Shown: positions 39,557 through 53,072 of the stretch, in pieces
How the letters are laid out: each line of letters begins with the position of its first letter
Numbering within the stretch: position 1 is the first letter of the stretch
From: Diprion similis
Lineage: Eukaryota; Arthropoda; Insecta; Hymenoptera; Diprionidae
Assembly (NCBI RefSeq): GCF_021155765.1
Contig: NC_060114.1
Location: 18,272,501-18,336,500 of the forward strand
Length of the DNA stretch: 64,000 nt
Reading direction: 5' to 3'
Program-made: the position numbers and the translations under genes
Notes under the pieces: model-generated
Database searches by the model: none
Told to the model about the DNA's origin: nothing
Seen by the model: the letters and a program-made list of their open reading frames with translations, nothing else

Positions 39557-39697
39557 TGTAGTTTGAGTTCTGTTTTAGCCATACCGGGATCTTGAATTTT
39601 GTTGAAGCGATACTGCGGCAGGGTGAACATAGAGGGAGGAGAAAATGAGGAGTGAGAGCATCGCGACTACGTGGTATTCTGCCGGGGTTGGTTTTCA

Positions 39698-39740
39698 GGT
39701 GGGTGGGTGGGTGGGTGGATGGATGGATGGATGGATGGAT
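39698..39740. repeat. (GGTG)n-(GGAT)n tetranucleotide repeat
   Basis: About five GGTG units followed by six GGAT units. Confidence 0.9.
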
Positions 39741-41101
39741 TCCTCATTACCGAGAGCGTTCTATTCACACCTTGTTTCGCCTGGTACAGGAGCGATGGGT
39801 ATAAACCGTAATGAATTGCGAACAAACTGGGGCAAGATCATTTTAACATTGTTCAAAACAAGATCGAAGTCATCGCGTTACTTTAAAAAAACCTAAAACA
39901 AGACGGTAATAAATTAAAATGCACAACAATCAGTTGCCATGCCACACGTGAACTCCGATCTTCATTAAATGGCGTCGCAAATATTTTGCTGACATTTTTT
40001 TCTCTTCGTTTTAATTTCTGCTCGATATCCAGCCAAGATTTTAAGAAGTGTACAGCACACCAACGCCCCCTAATGGCACTGTGAAAATTTAGGTAAAAAA
40101 CCAAATCGAGATAGAGATGTCTTTTTGACTCACATGCAAGGAGTTTCAAAATTATTTTCTCATTTACCTCAAACATCATTCTCGTTGTTTCACAATACGG
40201 ATATAGTTAAGAACGCATCTCCGCCATTGCACATATCGATTGTCAATGCTCAATCGAATTTAGATGAACAAAATCTATTTTTCTTTTCTTTTTTATCAGT
40301 ATCATACCTCCATAACGCAATGTACAGACACTTTACGAAGGGTGAACTCCGCTCATATAGCAAACATGGACATATGTTTACTCCCGGTTCCGTGGTCACA
40401 GTCCGTACCTTAAATTCGAGCCTTATACGTTACAGGCGTACCTACGTGGCCCAGCTCATCCTTCGTCCTTACGTAAATAGAAATTTAACGCTTTCGGTGC
40501 CCTTTGGGAGCGCACCAAAAATCTTCGAAATATCCATCTGTGCGTTATTCCCCCCCCCCCTCCCTCCGGCCCCCCAAAAAAAAAATTGTGATCCACTTGA
40601 TATTATTACAAGTTGACTAAATCATGTGGAACATGAGAGAAAAGAATCGTGCCTGTAGGCTGTATTGTACAAATAAAGATAATTACTTTTTATCACACGA
40701 TATTGTATAATGAGGTTTACTTTATGAATATTAATTCATATATATATATATATATATACCATTGCGATTATACGATTTTATCACCCCGCATGATGGTAAA
40801 CTGTAATGCATTCAATATTGCGAGAAAGGAAATGAATTTTAAAAAAAAGCCCCAATAAAAAAACAAGAAACATAAACGAATAAATAAATAATCCTACCTG
40901 TTCACATATTCATACAGATTTTGGCACTTGAATAAATCTCACACGACGCGTCACACGTGTCGAATTGTATAATGTATGGGGGCTGTTCCCGCGTAAACTG
41001 TAACATATATTAACGTTTTTAGTGAATCGGTATTTTCGATTTACATTTTACCTTTGCTCCCTCTCGTTTACTTTGTTCCGTGAGTTTTTTTTTTTTTTTT
41101 T

Positions 41102-41515
41102 TGGTCACTGTATGATTACGAATCTAAGGTCAGATTTGAGAAATTTTTATTTGGTGTATTCAATAAGCTGAAAAAAATAAATAAATAAAAACATTTGGAT
41201 TTCGATGAAAATTGGTACTCCTTGGTTTAGCGGGTGGCTGATCACGATTCTGAAGTCGGATGGCGAAATCCAAAATGGCGATCCAATATGGTGGGAAAAA
41301 AATCTAAAAATATTCCGATTTTGGTAGAAATTGGTAGCCGGAAGTTTTTTCGGTCAGCGATAACGAATCCAACGTCAGACTTCCGAAATCTGTAATGGCG
41401 GATCAATTGTGATGGTTCAACATAACAAAAATTGTCATATATTCATCTAATATGGTATCCGAGGGCTTTAGAAGCGTTAAACACGAATCTGAATTTGCAG
41501 TTCGAAATTCGAATT
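41102..41515 (+). repeat. Degenerate tandem repeat, units of about 120 bases
   Basis: Roughly four diverged units each hold, in order, an AAAATTGGTA-like block, a GGTCAGCGATAACGAATCC-like block and a TCCGAAATC-AATGGCGGATC-like block. Units begin near 41102, 41190, 41310 and 41430. There is no coding sense. Confidence 0.55.
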
Positions 41516-41902
41516 AGATATTATTCTGTTTTTTTCCTCTATAAACAGTCTAAAGCAGTTTGTTTTTTCCCACTTTTATACTGAATCTGAAGAACCACGA
41601 AATTTTATCTTCATGGAAAATTATTGTAAAGCCAAAAAAAAAAAAAAAAAAGGAAAAAAAAGAAAAAAAAACAACGGCTTTCGAGCAGCAAGATTTATTG
41701 TTCAGCTTTGGTCAGTTTTTGTCGAAAAATTTAGTTCCGCTGTATTGCAAGCTGCTTTCATGTCGTTGACGTGAAGCTGTACAAGCAATGGGATTACGAG
41801 GTCCTATTTTCTTTAATACCTGATCCCTAATTCCTCGTAATGCGCGAACAAATCTTCTTACCGGCTACGTATCGCGATCAGATATGTTAAAAATATTCTC
41901 CT

Positions 41903-42270
41903 TAAGGGGGTGCCCTGGTCAAGTTCAACGTTCACTTACATATCTCCAGATATCAAAGTCCACGTGTTTCAAACGCAAAAAAAAGCTCAACAGCCCCATT
42001 CTATACACAATTCTGAATGCAAAGACTGTAATAAATTTTCATTTGTTGCAAAAATAAAGAAACAGCACGAAAACTACTGAATCGCAATATTAAATTCGTA
42101 GTTTTTGTGCCATTTCTTTATTTCTACATGAAAAAAAAGTGTGTTGGAATCTTTTTATTCAGAATTGTGCATAGAATTGGACTGTTGAGCTTTTTTACGT
42201 TTAAAATACGCGGACTTTGATATCTGAAGATATGTACGACAACGTTAAAATCGACCAGGACACCCCCTTG
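41903..42270. mobile_element. Foldback element of 0.37 kb (family with 49777)
   Basis: Left end AAGGGGGTGCCCTGGTC. Right end reverse-complemented CAAGGGGGTGTCCTGGTC. The arms pair for about 130 bases through ATATCAAAGTCCRCGT and CACAATTCTGAAT. The centre holds A/T-rich sequence. No coding sequence. A related fragment occurs at 49777-49880. Confidence 0.75.
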
Positions 42271-44054
42271 ACGTACTGTTTTTTTGCGTTTTTCCGTTTC
42301 ACGATTTTGTTTTTCCGGACGATCAGGTATGCATTTACTGGATAAATTCTGTGCCCGTTGAAATTTTATCGCGCGTGTAGCCTGTGTCTTCTTCATCCCT
42401 GTGGGACTTCATCACTGTGTGCGATACTCGCTGTCGCTTATAACATAATCTGCTTAGCGGCGACCCGCATCCTCTGGATTTGTGCGTTCTGCGCTTCTAC
42501 GACTACGATTTGTTACAATGCAACATACACGTGGTGCAGAGGACCAAGCGACGAGCCTTTAGTGTTTGAACGAGGTTCTATGCGTATTGCAGACACAGCT
42601 TTTGCTATTCTTCTCACAGGATATACAGGACTAGGATGAAATATCCGGCAATTAATATTATAAAATTCTCATTCTTCGACGACAATGTATTTTATTTCTG
42701 TATCCTTGGTTACTTGATTAACTCTGACGATCATCGATGACTCCCGAATCTATTTTTTTTTTCTTGTCAGAGTCTTGAGTTCACTTCTAGTTCTGTAGGT
42801 TTGAAAGAAAGAAAGAAAGAAGGGGGGAAAAGAAAAGAAAAAATTGCAAAAGGTTTACAAATGGTTTATGCGTATTGAAAATACAGATTCACAGACTTGC
42901 AAATGGAGTTCCTTCGTAAGATAATAAAGTCAGAATATTTTTGCTAATTAAGTGGAAAAATGTAATAACCGCGAATAACCAACCCCCGCCTGCAGACTAC
43001 ACTTGACTTGATAAACTTGAAGCTTCAATCTAAACGAATTCTGCACAATCCGTACCTACAACCTGTATACATGTGCATCTGTATCACGATCTACAGACAC
43101 TCGTTGTATAATATAGTACATAAAATGGGGTTCATTCTCAGACAGTCAGACGATATACTCATTGGGACAAACTTCTGCTATAATACTAAATGCAAAAGTA
43201 TATTTGTAAAAAGGTGACTGTATAAAGTTTAGGATTCATGATATTTGCGATATGTATTCAAAACTACAAAATATATACGTATAATATAAACATAAAGAAA
43301 CTAAAATATGGAAAATAGAAACTGGATTTTCTGGCTCCAAACACGATACTTTGTGTAGAAAACCAAACAAGGAATGAAAATGATAGAAATAATAAATATG
43401 TGTATGCAAATATTAATCCACGGGGCCCCAATCATCAGCTTCCCGACGAATTTTGCAAATCTTTGCAACACATCAGGTAGGCGAAAGAATCGATTTCGTT
43501 GGGTGTGTAACGCCTGAGGTGTAGGTATACGTAGATACCTATGTGTATCTGCATGTATGTATGTATGTATAAATGATTTACCAGAAGAAGGTACTCGAGT
43601 TTTGTGAAGGGAGCCGAGTTGGATGGAAGTTTTCATTGAAAAACGTCCGGGCTTGTATAACTTGAACGAATCCCAAATTGAGTGTGATTACAGGGTGCTG
43701 TGCAGCCCAACCACTTGAGCAGTCCCTTATAAAGTCCGCGTATTGTAAATTTTTGACATATGTATCAGTGTCTGGTCTAAAAATCTCGTCGCGGAGGGTG
43801 GAATATAAGCACAGCGGAACGGCCCGAGGGTTCATAAAATGGGCAACCTTCGTTAAAACGAGGGTCGAAGCAACGCTCGCGATGCGAATCTGTATCTAGT
43901 CCACGCATTATATGCAATCTAGCTATTCTGTTCGGGTAATTGTACCTCTACCTACCTATCTACCATGCTCCACAAATGGTCGTACTGGGTATGAAAGAGG
44001 CACAGAAAACTCGCATGGCATTTATCTTCGACGGTGAGTATGTTTTATAGGGTA

Positions 44055-44606
44055 CGGTCGAACCTCCATAACCTCCATAACCTCCATATGCCTGAGATTC
44101 AGTTTGTACCCTTGCAAAAACCTATGTAATTTGAAAAAAAAGCAGAGAATAACTCGAAGTTGTCCGAACGTTTCAAGACCTATTATTTTGCCTCTGTAAC
44201 TCGAGTTCAAAGATACCTAACCTCCCTAAGTCAAAGGGTACTTCCATAGTTCGAAGCGTTTCATGCAATGGCGTGAAGAATGCATGTCACAACCTGCATC
44301 CCACGAGCTATAATGCTTGTTAGTCACATGAATGAGTGATTCCGGATCACAGTTTGTCTCGAAACGATTTCCAAACGAAAATTCAAATCGTCAAGTATCG
44401 GTGAAAAAATTATGGTGATTGAAGCAGGGAAGACTGGTTTAAAAAGAGAAAAAAAAAAAAAAAAATTTCAATTTTTACGAGTCTCTATAAATCGAATATT
44501 GTTTTGGTCACCCTCTGTAACTCGAAAACTTCGATAAGACGAAACCTCTCATATTCGAATGAATCAGCTCTCCCCCTCAGAGATTCGAGTTAGCGAGGTT
44601 CGACTG
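44055..44606. mobile_element. pogo/mariner-like MITE with TA target duplication
   Basis: The left terminus CGGTCGAACCTC and the reverse complement of the right terminus CAGTCGAACCTC are flanked by TA (44053-44054 and 44607-44608). The interior repeats AACTCGA-type motifs. Short ends starting CAGT plus a TA duplication are typical of Tc1/mariner-pogo elements. No transposase frame remains. Confidence 0.65.
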
Positions 44607-46778
44607 TATGTATACGTGCATATCACACGTGTTTCTACTCTACTATTATCAGTCCTAATTTTGATCTAGCCACGATTACTGATGCGATATAAGATATTTA
44701 AGCTTACATGATGTATCGTGAAATCAGTTTTTTAAAGGGTCTCGATTTCTTTTCACCATCATGTTTATAACCTATCGCGCAAATCGATCAGACATCGATC
44801 GATCGATCGCAGAAAGTGGTACGTAAAATTTTTTGAGCCCCATTCCAGGCGCGGGGGGGGGGGGTGAAGATGATCTTTTCATTGTTCTCTCTCTTTCCCT
44901 AGTGATGTTTCACTCTTCCACATCCAATTACAGGCCGAGTCTCAAAGTTTCGTTCCGTCATTGGCGGGTGAACGGCAGAGCTATAATTCTGTCTCGTTGT
45001 TAGTTTGTCTGACGCATTTGAACCGCCGTTTGGAGTGTTGACGGCTCCCTTTTAGACAGCTAGTTTGTCCGCATGTCCCCTCAGGTTTCACGCTAGACTT
45101 CATAACGTGGCTATACGTATACTATAGGTATATAAAACGGTAGCGCTTAAACCAAGGATCTGAGCTTTTTCTTGGTGTAGTAGATTATCGGAGGAGAAAC
45201 TTGGTTTTTCTTATGTTGTTCAGAAATTCTGCGATCGTTTTCATTGACCGAAACGCGTTTTCACGCCTGCAGGTCGACAGAGAGACAGATAATGTTCCTC
45301 TCCTTCGAATGATAACGCTTAAGAGATTTGATGGCGTGTGTTTTGTGGCTTGGGTGTTTAGGGTGTGGGCGTCATATCGGGATGCTGGGAGCAGTCGAGG
45401 CTCGAATAGGTTTTGCGGGGGTCGCGCTGTGTTCCTGGCAAAACGCTTAGCGAGATTGCAGGCGACAATACAACAATGGAGAGGCGTGACATACGCCCCG
45501 ATCACCACGCGACAGCCGTTGAAATCTCGCCAATTCAACGGATCGCACATACACACACATCAATTTGGTACCCCACGTGTAAACGTGGTTGTTCCCTGCC
45601 TTCCCAGCGACACACCCTCTCTTCCTGGCTCGGCATAGTCCATGTAGCTCTAGTATTTCGATCGCGTCTCGTTCACTGCGCACATTTTTTTCTCCAAATG
45701 TGTATCGGGACTTTGGTTTTACTTATAGGTATAGAGCTGCAGCTGGAATCTATAGACAGCAGAAACGCGACTCGTTCCACAATCTTTATACATACTTTAC
45801 AAAATTTTATGTATACCATGCAGGAAGAACCGAAGACAATTTTGTTCGTTTGAAAAGGTATGTTAAGTAAGATTTTGCTCGAATAATGAACTCTTGAATT
45901 ACTCTTTACAGTCAGATGATCTGGGAAGAATTTCTTTTCCTATTCTTATCACCCTCTTTCTTCCTACCTGCATGTCTCCTCGTCATCCATTTCCCACATT
46001 TTCTCTCTCACTCTCTTCACGGAGAAAGTTATCATCGAATCCAGTCGGCACAATTCTCTCGTACACGTCAGTCGCAGACTCCACTAAATACCGATCAGCG
46101 GTCTTTGCTTCCCACACCACAATTCTCCTCTTAACACACTCCGTCCAATGTGGTTTTCCCCTTCGGTCGCGTGCTTCAATCCCCGCTTTGCCCTCTATTA
46201 AATTAAATTGGACCCTAAATTTGACGTTTCGTCGTTCCTTGCGGATGTGTGTGTGTGTGTGTATGTCCGTATTGTAGGTACAACACGAGCAACAAGCCAG
46301 GACACCACCATAACTTTTGGCAGACCATACCAAGTCGTACCTTAAACCTTTAACAAAAAGATTTCCGTCCTTGGTTCGTGCTCGTGTCGAGACACTGATC
46401 GACAGTCGACGTTCTCCGAGGTCCGGCGTGTTAATTCATCGCGAAACTTTGAACCGAGGGTGTCTTCCAATAATGGCCTCGATCCCCGCTCTTTGACCAA
46501 TTGTCGGTACACATTCGAACGATTGTTCTTCGCCCTCACCTCTCTCGACCGATAAAACAGAGAGTGGGAATCGCGGGAGAATCACGCCTAATCTTCCTTC
46601 ATTCATCCTCGTGTCACCCCCTCTTCATAATATCACTCGATCCAGAGGGACATTCCCTCTGTTAATTACTGTCTTTAGTGAAAGGTATATTAATTCTCAC
46701 TAAATCGGTTCAATCGCTTATTACATTCGTCGATATCATGATGTCACGTTCTTGGAATCGATCTTCATCGTGTCAGAC

Positions 46779-47046
46779 TTAGGGGGCGTCCATTAATTAC
46801 GTAAGCTCAAAATGGCCTTGAGGGGGGGGGGGGGGGGGGGGTCAATGAAAATCTCTTGTGAACTTTTTAATTCAAAGAATTTACATTGTTCGTAGGTATT
46901 TAGTGGTATGAAGCAAGAAAATACATGAAGATATCAAATAAATTGAATTATTTAAACCTTATGGGTTAAATCTCACGTGAGGGTGAAGGAGTGGGGAAGT
47001 CAAAATTAAAAAAATATTCCTCACGTAATTAATGAACGTCCCTAAT
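46779..47046. mobile_element. MITE with a 20-base G run inside
   Basis: Left end TTAGGGGGCGTCCATTAATT. Right end reverse-complemented TTAGGGACGTTCATTAATTA. Both continue ACGTRAG. Between them is a run of twenty G (46822-46841) and AT-rich filler. No coding sequence. Confidence 0.7.
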
Positions 47047-49481
47047 AGGAACCAAGGGGTATAGGTAGTCGTACGATCCCTACTTTCTGCGCATACAGCT
47101 GGGCAGTTTTTTCTCGATGATGCAGTCCGGGTATCCCTAAGCCTGTGAAAACGGTAGTAGCGTAAAAATTTTCGTCGGACCAACGAACCGTACGGGGTAC
47201 GGTTATTCCAAATAATGGTAATCTATTAGATTATCGAAGGTTTTAGGTTTAATGAACCATAGACCAATTTATTGGTCATAATCTCGGACCGTTTACAATG
47301 TAGTGACAGAATAATGCTGCTCCGCCGCCACCGCCGCCTTGCCTTTTCTCCTTTCTTTTCTTCTTCTTTTCCTCATCATCATCCTCCTCCTTCTTCCTCT
47401 TCTCTCCCTGTATACCTAATTCTTGCGAAGACCTATTTTTGTAATACTTCCCGGTATAAGCCAGGAAAGGCGTCTCTTCGGCGGTTCCTTTGACCCCTGA
47501 GATGTGAATACTACAGGAAAAACACCAAGATGGCGGATCATTGAGCGTCGAGCAGAGTGGCTAGCTTACTGCCGGTTCTTCTCTACCCATCCCTCTTATA
47601 CCTATACACATATTTTTTGGGATAAACATGGATAGAGTTTCACGCTATTGATACCCGATTTGCGACCTGCAGGATCACCGGACCACTGACGGTATACGGG
47701 TACCTGTAGGTACCTGTTTAGCCCACGTTAATTGATTTCAAGTATTTATAACAACTTAATCCGCCCTGTAGATGGATCATCAATGGGATTACGTGACAGA
47801 ACATCTCTTTGCCTATCCTTGGCGCATTGCAGGCTGCCGGCTACCGCAGCTTAGGCTTAATGCCCGTTACAGCTTAGCCTTATCCTTAACCCTTGTGGCA
47901 CACACCCTTAACCCATTTCTCAACGCCCTCTTTAATGCTCCTTTTTTCGCACGGTAAAACCTATCTTCCATGAATACTATGCGGTTGTAACGATCGTTCG
48001 TCTTATAATATTTTTGTACTGCAACCTCATGCAGATGTATAATTCGTATTTGCTTCTGAGTTCTGTGGGGCTGATCTTCGAAATCGGTTCAATGCGTATA
48101 TATATATATAATGAAATATAAAAGAATTCCGCACACCACAGAGTCTTCTTCGCTCCTGTTCCTACGTGGGGTATAGCATACAACTGTACAATATCCATTA
48201 TGCGATGCTGTATGCAGTATATCTACAAGCTACAGAATCTTTCGGACTTTTCTGTTCATTCCGTCTCTTATCCGTTTGAAGTTTACTCCGAATTCGTCAT
48301 GCCATGCGTATAACTGTTAAGTAGATTTCGAACTGGATGACTATAGACAGGAAAAGATCCTCAAACGAAAGACTTGAGTAGATGGTATAGGAAAAAAATT
48401 TATCATCCCTTATTCGGATAAGTTTATATGTACAATTTTTCGTCACAGGAGTTTACGATAGAACGGATTTAAGTAGAAAAAAAAAAAAAAAAAAAAGAAA
48501 AGAAAAGTTTCCCCCAAGTTTCAGGGTACAAAGAATTTACCGTTTCCGGTTCCGATTCCGTCAAGGTTTGGTGGTAATAAGCCTCCCGGTGACTGCGGTT
48601 TGCGGACTTTTCTCGGCTCTGAATGCCGTTGCGCAAATTATTATTAGGTACCCGAATAGAATATACCGCGAGGCTAGTTTAGGTCATTGAGTAAGTCTAG
48701 TTAGGTGTGTGTACTATATACCCTCTAAGCAGATTATACGCAATTTAAAATCTCTGCCCTGCTGCAGGTATACACCTCTTATTATTACGTCTTGAGGTGC
48801 ATTGCGGCGTTTTGTGGAGAAGAAATAGAAAGAGAGAGAGAGAGAGAGAGAGAGAAATTGAAGAACTACGCTTCCGACTAGAGAACCCGCACTTCGTCCG
48901 CTTGAGGTTCTCTTTATTCTCAAACATTACTAAGTTGCTCGAGTTCTATGTAGGATGTTTGGTCGAATGGAAAGAGTATCGCTGCCCCTTGTGCACACCG
49001 GGTGTCCCGTTCGTAGCAGAACCTTGGGTTTCATCCTACTTGCGGCAGGCACGAGTGAACAATATACATGGCAATCGCTGTTCGTGATACATGTTCAAGG
49101 GGAATCCGTGAATGATACAATTCTTTGGTATCTAAACTTTGGATCGATGCTTCTTACTTCTGGAGACAGTCTTCTTCACGGTGTGAAAAAACTTTGGCAA
49201 TATTTAGTCTGGGTATAACGCGAAACACGAAGAAAGTAACAAAAAAAAAAAAAAAAAAAACAAAAAACAAACAAACACCCTGTGTGCACTTTTGGCCTCC
49301 GTACAGCTACTTTAACCGCAACATATTAACAAACCCACGGGTCTTGGAACCCTTCGGGCTACTGTGCAGTGAATGGACCAACTTGGATCCATGGTGTCTA
49401 TGGTGGCCGGTCGCGCATAAAGTAGTCTACCGACAACTATTTTCTATTCAGTTAAAACCTCCGTGCAATGGTGTATACCTA

Positions 49482-49482
49482 T

Positions 49483-49520
<38 letters not shown>
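49482..49520. repeat. (AAC)n microsatellite
   Basis: About thirteen AAC units. Confidence 0.95.
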
Positions 49521-49776
49521 GTTTCTACCTCAAAACATCAAAACACCGGTACACCACATAAAGAAACGAGGGAGGTTACCGCTCGAGGAGATGAGTGAGG
49601 AAGGAAAAATATATGTATACACCGCGTTATTATGCATACATAATTTAACCATGGATCTAAACTGTTGTAACAGTAATTGCGCTATCCCTCGGCATAAAGA
49701 ACAGACCGATTATTCGCCTCTCCTTCACCATGCTGACCATGCTTCGCTAGTACCAAGTATATAAGTAGAAATTATC

Positions 49777-49880
49777 TTAAGGGGTTGATGCCCTCGTCGA
49801 TCTCGACCTTGATGTATACATATATCTGCAAATATCGAAGTCCACGTATCCCAAATGCGAAAAAGGGCTTAAGGGGGTCA
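49777..49880. mobile_element. Fragment related to the foldback element at 41903
   Basis: Reads AAGGGGTTGATGCCCTCGTC, then TATCGAAGTCCACGT, paralleling the left arm at 41903. It meets a second AAGGGGGTCATCTGG end at 49870. A TA microsatellite (about 49895-49936) follows. Then come possible inverted arms around AAATTTTTACAGCA (near 49959) and its complement near 50164. Confidence 0.55.
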
Positions 49881-49893
49881 TCTGGTGTGATGT

Positions 49894-49938
<45 letters not shown>

Positions 49939-51429
49939 CACTAGACCGATGATCCTCAAATTTTTACAGCATTTTTATTATACCTATACCTATCGCGTGA
50001 AGAAGGATAATCACGATTGCTTTCGTATATGTTGTTTGATCAAAAAAAAAAAAGAAATTTGAATTTTTACACGTCTTTTTCCATTTGTTCAGCTAGTAAA
50101 ACAGAAACTATCCAAACAATCATGATTATTACAGGCCTATTATTATATAATTATAATAAAAATTGCTGTAAAAATTTCCGAAAAAGAGCACTTCAACACA
50201 TTTTTCATTGATGCAGAAATATAAATATATATGGCATGAATTCTACGAAATCGTGATTGCAAATTCATGGAATCCATGAGCGTTATTCCATGCTTGAATT
50301 TCTTTATAAAGTCAGAATTTGCATCAGTATGAAATTTCAATATAAAATATTACGTTCAGAGACAAAAAAAAAACAAAAAAAAAAAACAACCGAGTGTTTA
50401 AAGAGTCGCAGGATACGCAGCGGGTTGATGGTGGTTAATTATTGTAGAGCCTGGGGTGGATGCCAGAGTTTGTTGCAGGGTGTATTCACTGATGATGTCG
50501 TCGACAGACAACAAGGAGGACGACGACTTGCGGACGGTGTAAAGATCAGTCGTTCTCGTTGAGCAGCGGTGTTATTCATCTCGTAAACGCGGCAAGTGTC
50601 GAGGCACGACTGGGTGTGTTGCCGAGGTGACATCAAAGGGTCAAAGTATAAGGATAAAAAGGAAGAAAAAAAAAAAAAAAAAAAAAAAAAAGAAGAGAAA
50701 AGAAACACGTCCCATCACTGCCGGTACACACATCCTGTCGACTGTCGACCGACCTGGCCGAGAAGGAGGTGTTTGTTTGTCGCTTTGTTTCACCACCTTT
50801 GCAAAACGGGCAAAAGATAGCTTTGACTCGCGGCTTCCCGCGGACACCGAGATTAAACAGATTCAAAAATGTGCGTCCCGCATAATATAAAATCCTTCGA
50901 CGCCTGCGAGTAGGTACTAAAGTGTACAAAATGATGAAACTTTCCTCCGCAAAGAGGGAGTTCTAATACGTACAAGGAAAGAAAACCTGGAAAAGTTAGA
51001 GAATATTCGGAAAAAAAGACTGAAGTTTTCAGTTTCCTGAAGGAACGAATTCGTTCTTGTAAAAAGTACCGTCGTTCTGACCAAAAAAAAAAAAAAAAAA
51101 AAACTGCACTAGGTATACATTCTATAAATATATTTATATCACTTAATACCGAGTGTTCTTTCAATGTTTTTTTTTTTATTTCTTACGGACAATCACTGAC
51201 TGTTGTTTGAAAATTGATGTTCAGACAGTAAGTTGAAAATGAAAAAAGGAAAGAAAAATTTTCATTCATCAGTGGCATATTTCTCGGAAGATTTCCCGCA
51301 AAAATCCTATCATCAGGCTGGAATAGATGGAAAAGTTAGGAGACTTGAGATTCCGAAAAGCGTACGAACTCTGTCATAGTGTGGAAAATTTTTACTTTTC
51401 TTTTTCTTCTGTTTTCTTTGCTTTAAAAG

Positions 51430-51459
<30 letters not shown>
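51430..51459. repeat. Poly(A) run
   Basis: About thirty consecutive A. Could be the tail of a retro-inserted sequence on the plus strand, but nothing recognisable precedes it. Confidence 0.85.
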
Positions 51460-51462
<3 letters not shown>

Positions 51463-51670
51463 ACCAACTCTATTTCCACACCAATACGATAGCTGCAGAA
51501 TTTTTTTATCCACGTTTTCCGACAAATTGCGAAGATCATCGTTAACGAGGTTCCCGATGGATATAAGGTACCTCGTATATCAACGCGAATGTCTGCCATG
51601 TATAATAATGACTCTTTGATCATCCAATAGCTCTTATCTTTCACTCGTGTCTCGAGGACGCTTTCCATGT

Positions 51671-51716
<46 letters not shown>

Positions 51717-51923
51717 GTATATTCCGTGTCGCCTTTCGTCGTGAAGTAATTCGAACAAAGATGGCGCATGTCGTCATTACGTGGGTCTACAATTTTTATT
51801 CAAGCTTCTTTCTCTCTATCTCTCGTTGCAGACTTCTATCGCTTATATCTTTGTACGATACTGTTTTATATGTGTGCAACGATATTGAATAGATTCCTTG
51901 GCTTGTATTTGTACTGTTTGTAT

Positions 51924-51970
51924 GTGTAGGTATATCTCTCCAACGTATCGAATAAGAGATATACCTACAC
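51924..51970. other. Perfect 16-bp hairpin
   Basis: GTGTAGGTATATCTCT (51924-51939) is followed by a 15-base loop and its exact complement (51955-51970). No protein or repeat family explains it. The stem is shorter than typical microRNA precursors. Confidence 0.8.
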
Positions 51971-53032
51971 TTCCGGTATTGAAATGTGTATAGCCATAGG
52001 CACCGAGACTCTTCATGCAGGGATGACGAGAGCACCAGGTTCACGTGTAGTCCGTCAAGATGAAAATGTCTGTCCTTTTCTCCGTCCGCAGTCTCATTCT
52101 CATTCTTCTTTCCTTTAGTATCATCAGCCATCTTTCTTTTTCTAACCTCCGTCGCGGATTCCCCTTCTTTTCCGTTTCTCTGCCGCTCCACTTCACCCTG
52201 CATATTATTCCTACATCCTTTTTCTCTTTATATATTATACATATCTGCATGCGTGGGGATATCTACCGGATCTGGTATTGAATAACTTCTGAATATGCAT
52301 ATTTTCAAGGAATTTTCAACCTTACACAATGCCGATATACTGCCTGTTCAGTGTCTTCGACGATCCGATGCTTCCCTGGATAATCGAGGACTCCTTTCTA
52401 CTGTACGTAGTAATCTTATTTGTATACTCAAATTCGATTCGAACCATCTTTTATACCTCAATTATATCTATGCCAACGTTGTGCCCATCATATTTCTTTC
52501 TTTTTTTTTCATACAGCCTTTTTTCATTTCGTCTACAGTGCAGTCAGTCCTGGAAATGTCCTTGAAGTTTTCTTGTTCTTAAAAAGTCCTGTAAATTATT
52601 CTTGTATTTTTCCTTGCGAATCATATTATTTCTCTACGTTTGCCAAGTAATTGTTTTTGAAAAATTGGAATCTCGCCTCGAAACGCGTTTTTCGTTTTTC
52701 CCTACTAACAGGTTATAGTAAAAATAACTTATATCTCGTACGTCGTGTCGATTATGTTATACAGTGTCCTCTGCCCTTTGCATTATTGTATTTTATTCAT
52801 CCTGAATGTACTTGAATAACCTGGAAATGTCCTGGAAATGTTTTTGAATTTGTTACGGATTTTTAACTGGACACCACGTCAAATGAAGACGAGTATGATT
52901 GTAGAAGTACAAAAAACAAACAAACTGAACTTGATCAAAATGGATTTCAACGTAACGGAGAGTTTGATAATAAATATAAAATATAATGATCCTTGATGAC
53001 GAGCGAGTATGTATAAATACATTCATATATAT

Positions 53033-53072
<40 letters not shown>

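Noticed and set aside
42358..42639. Cysteine-rich 93-codon frame
   Set aside because: No signal peptide pattern or known cysteine spacing; starts just after a foldback element and looks like chance.
45201..45853. Overlapping frames of about 145 codons on both strands
   Set aside because: Several frames of similar length overlap on both strands with no motif or splice support, typical of GC-richer non-coding DNA.
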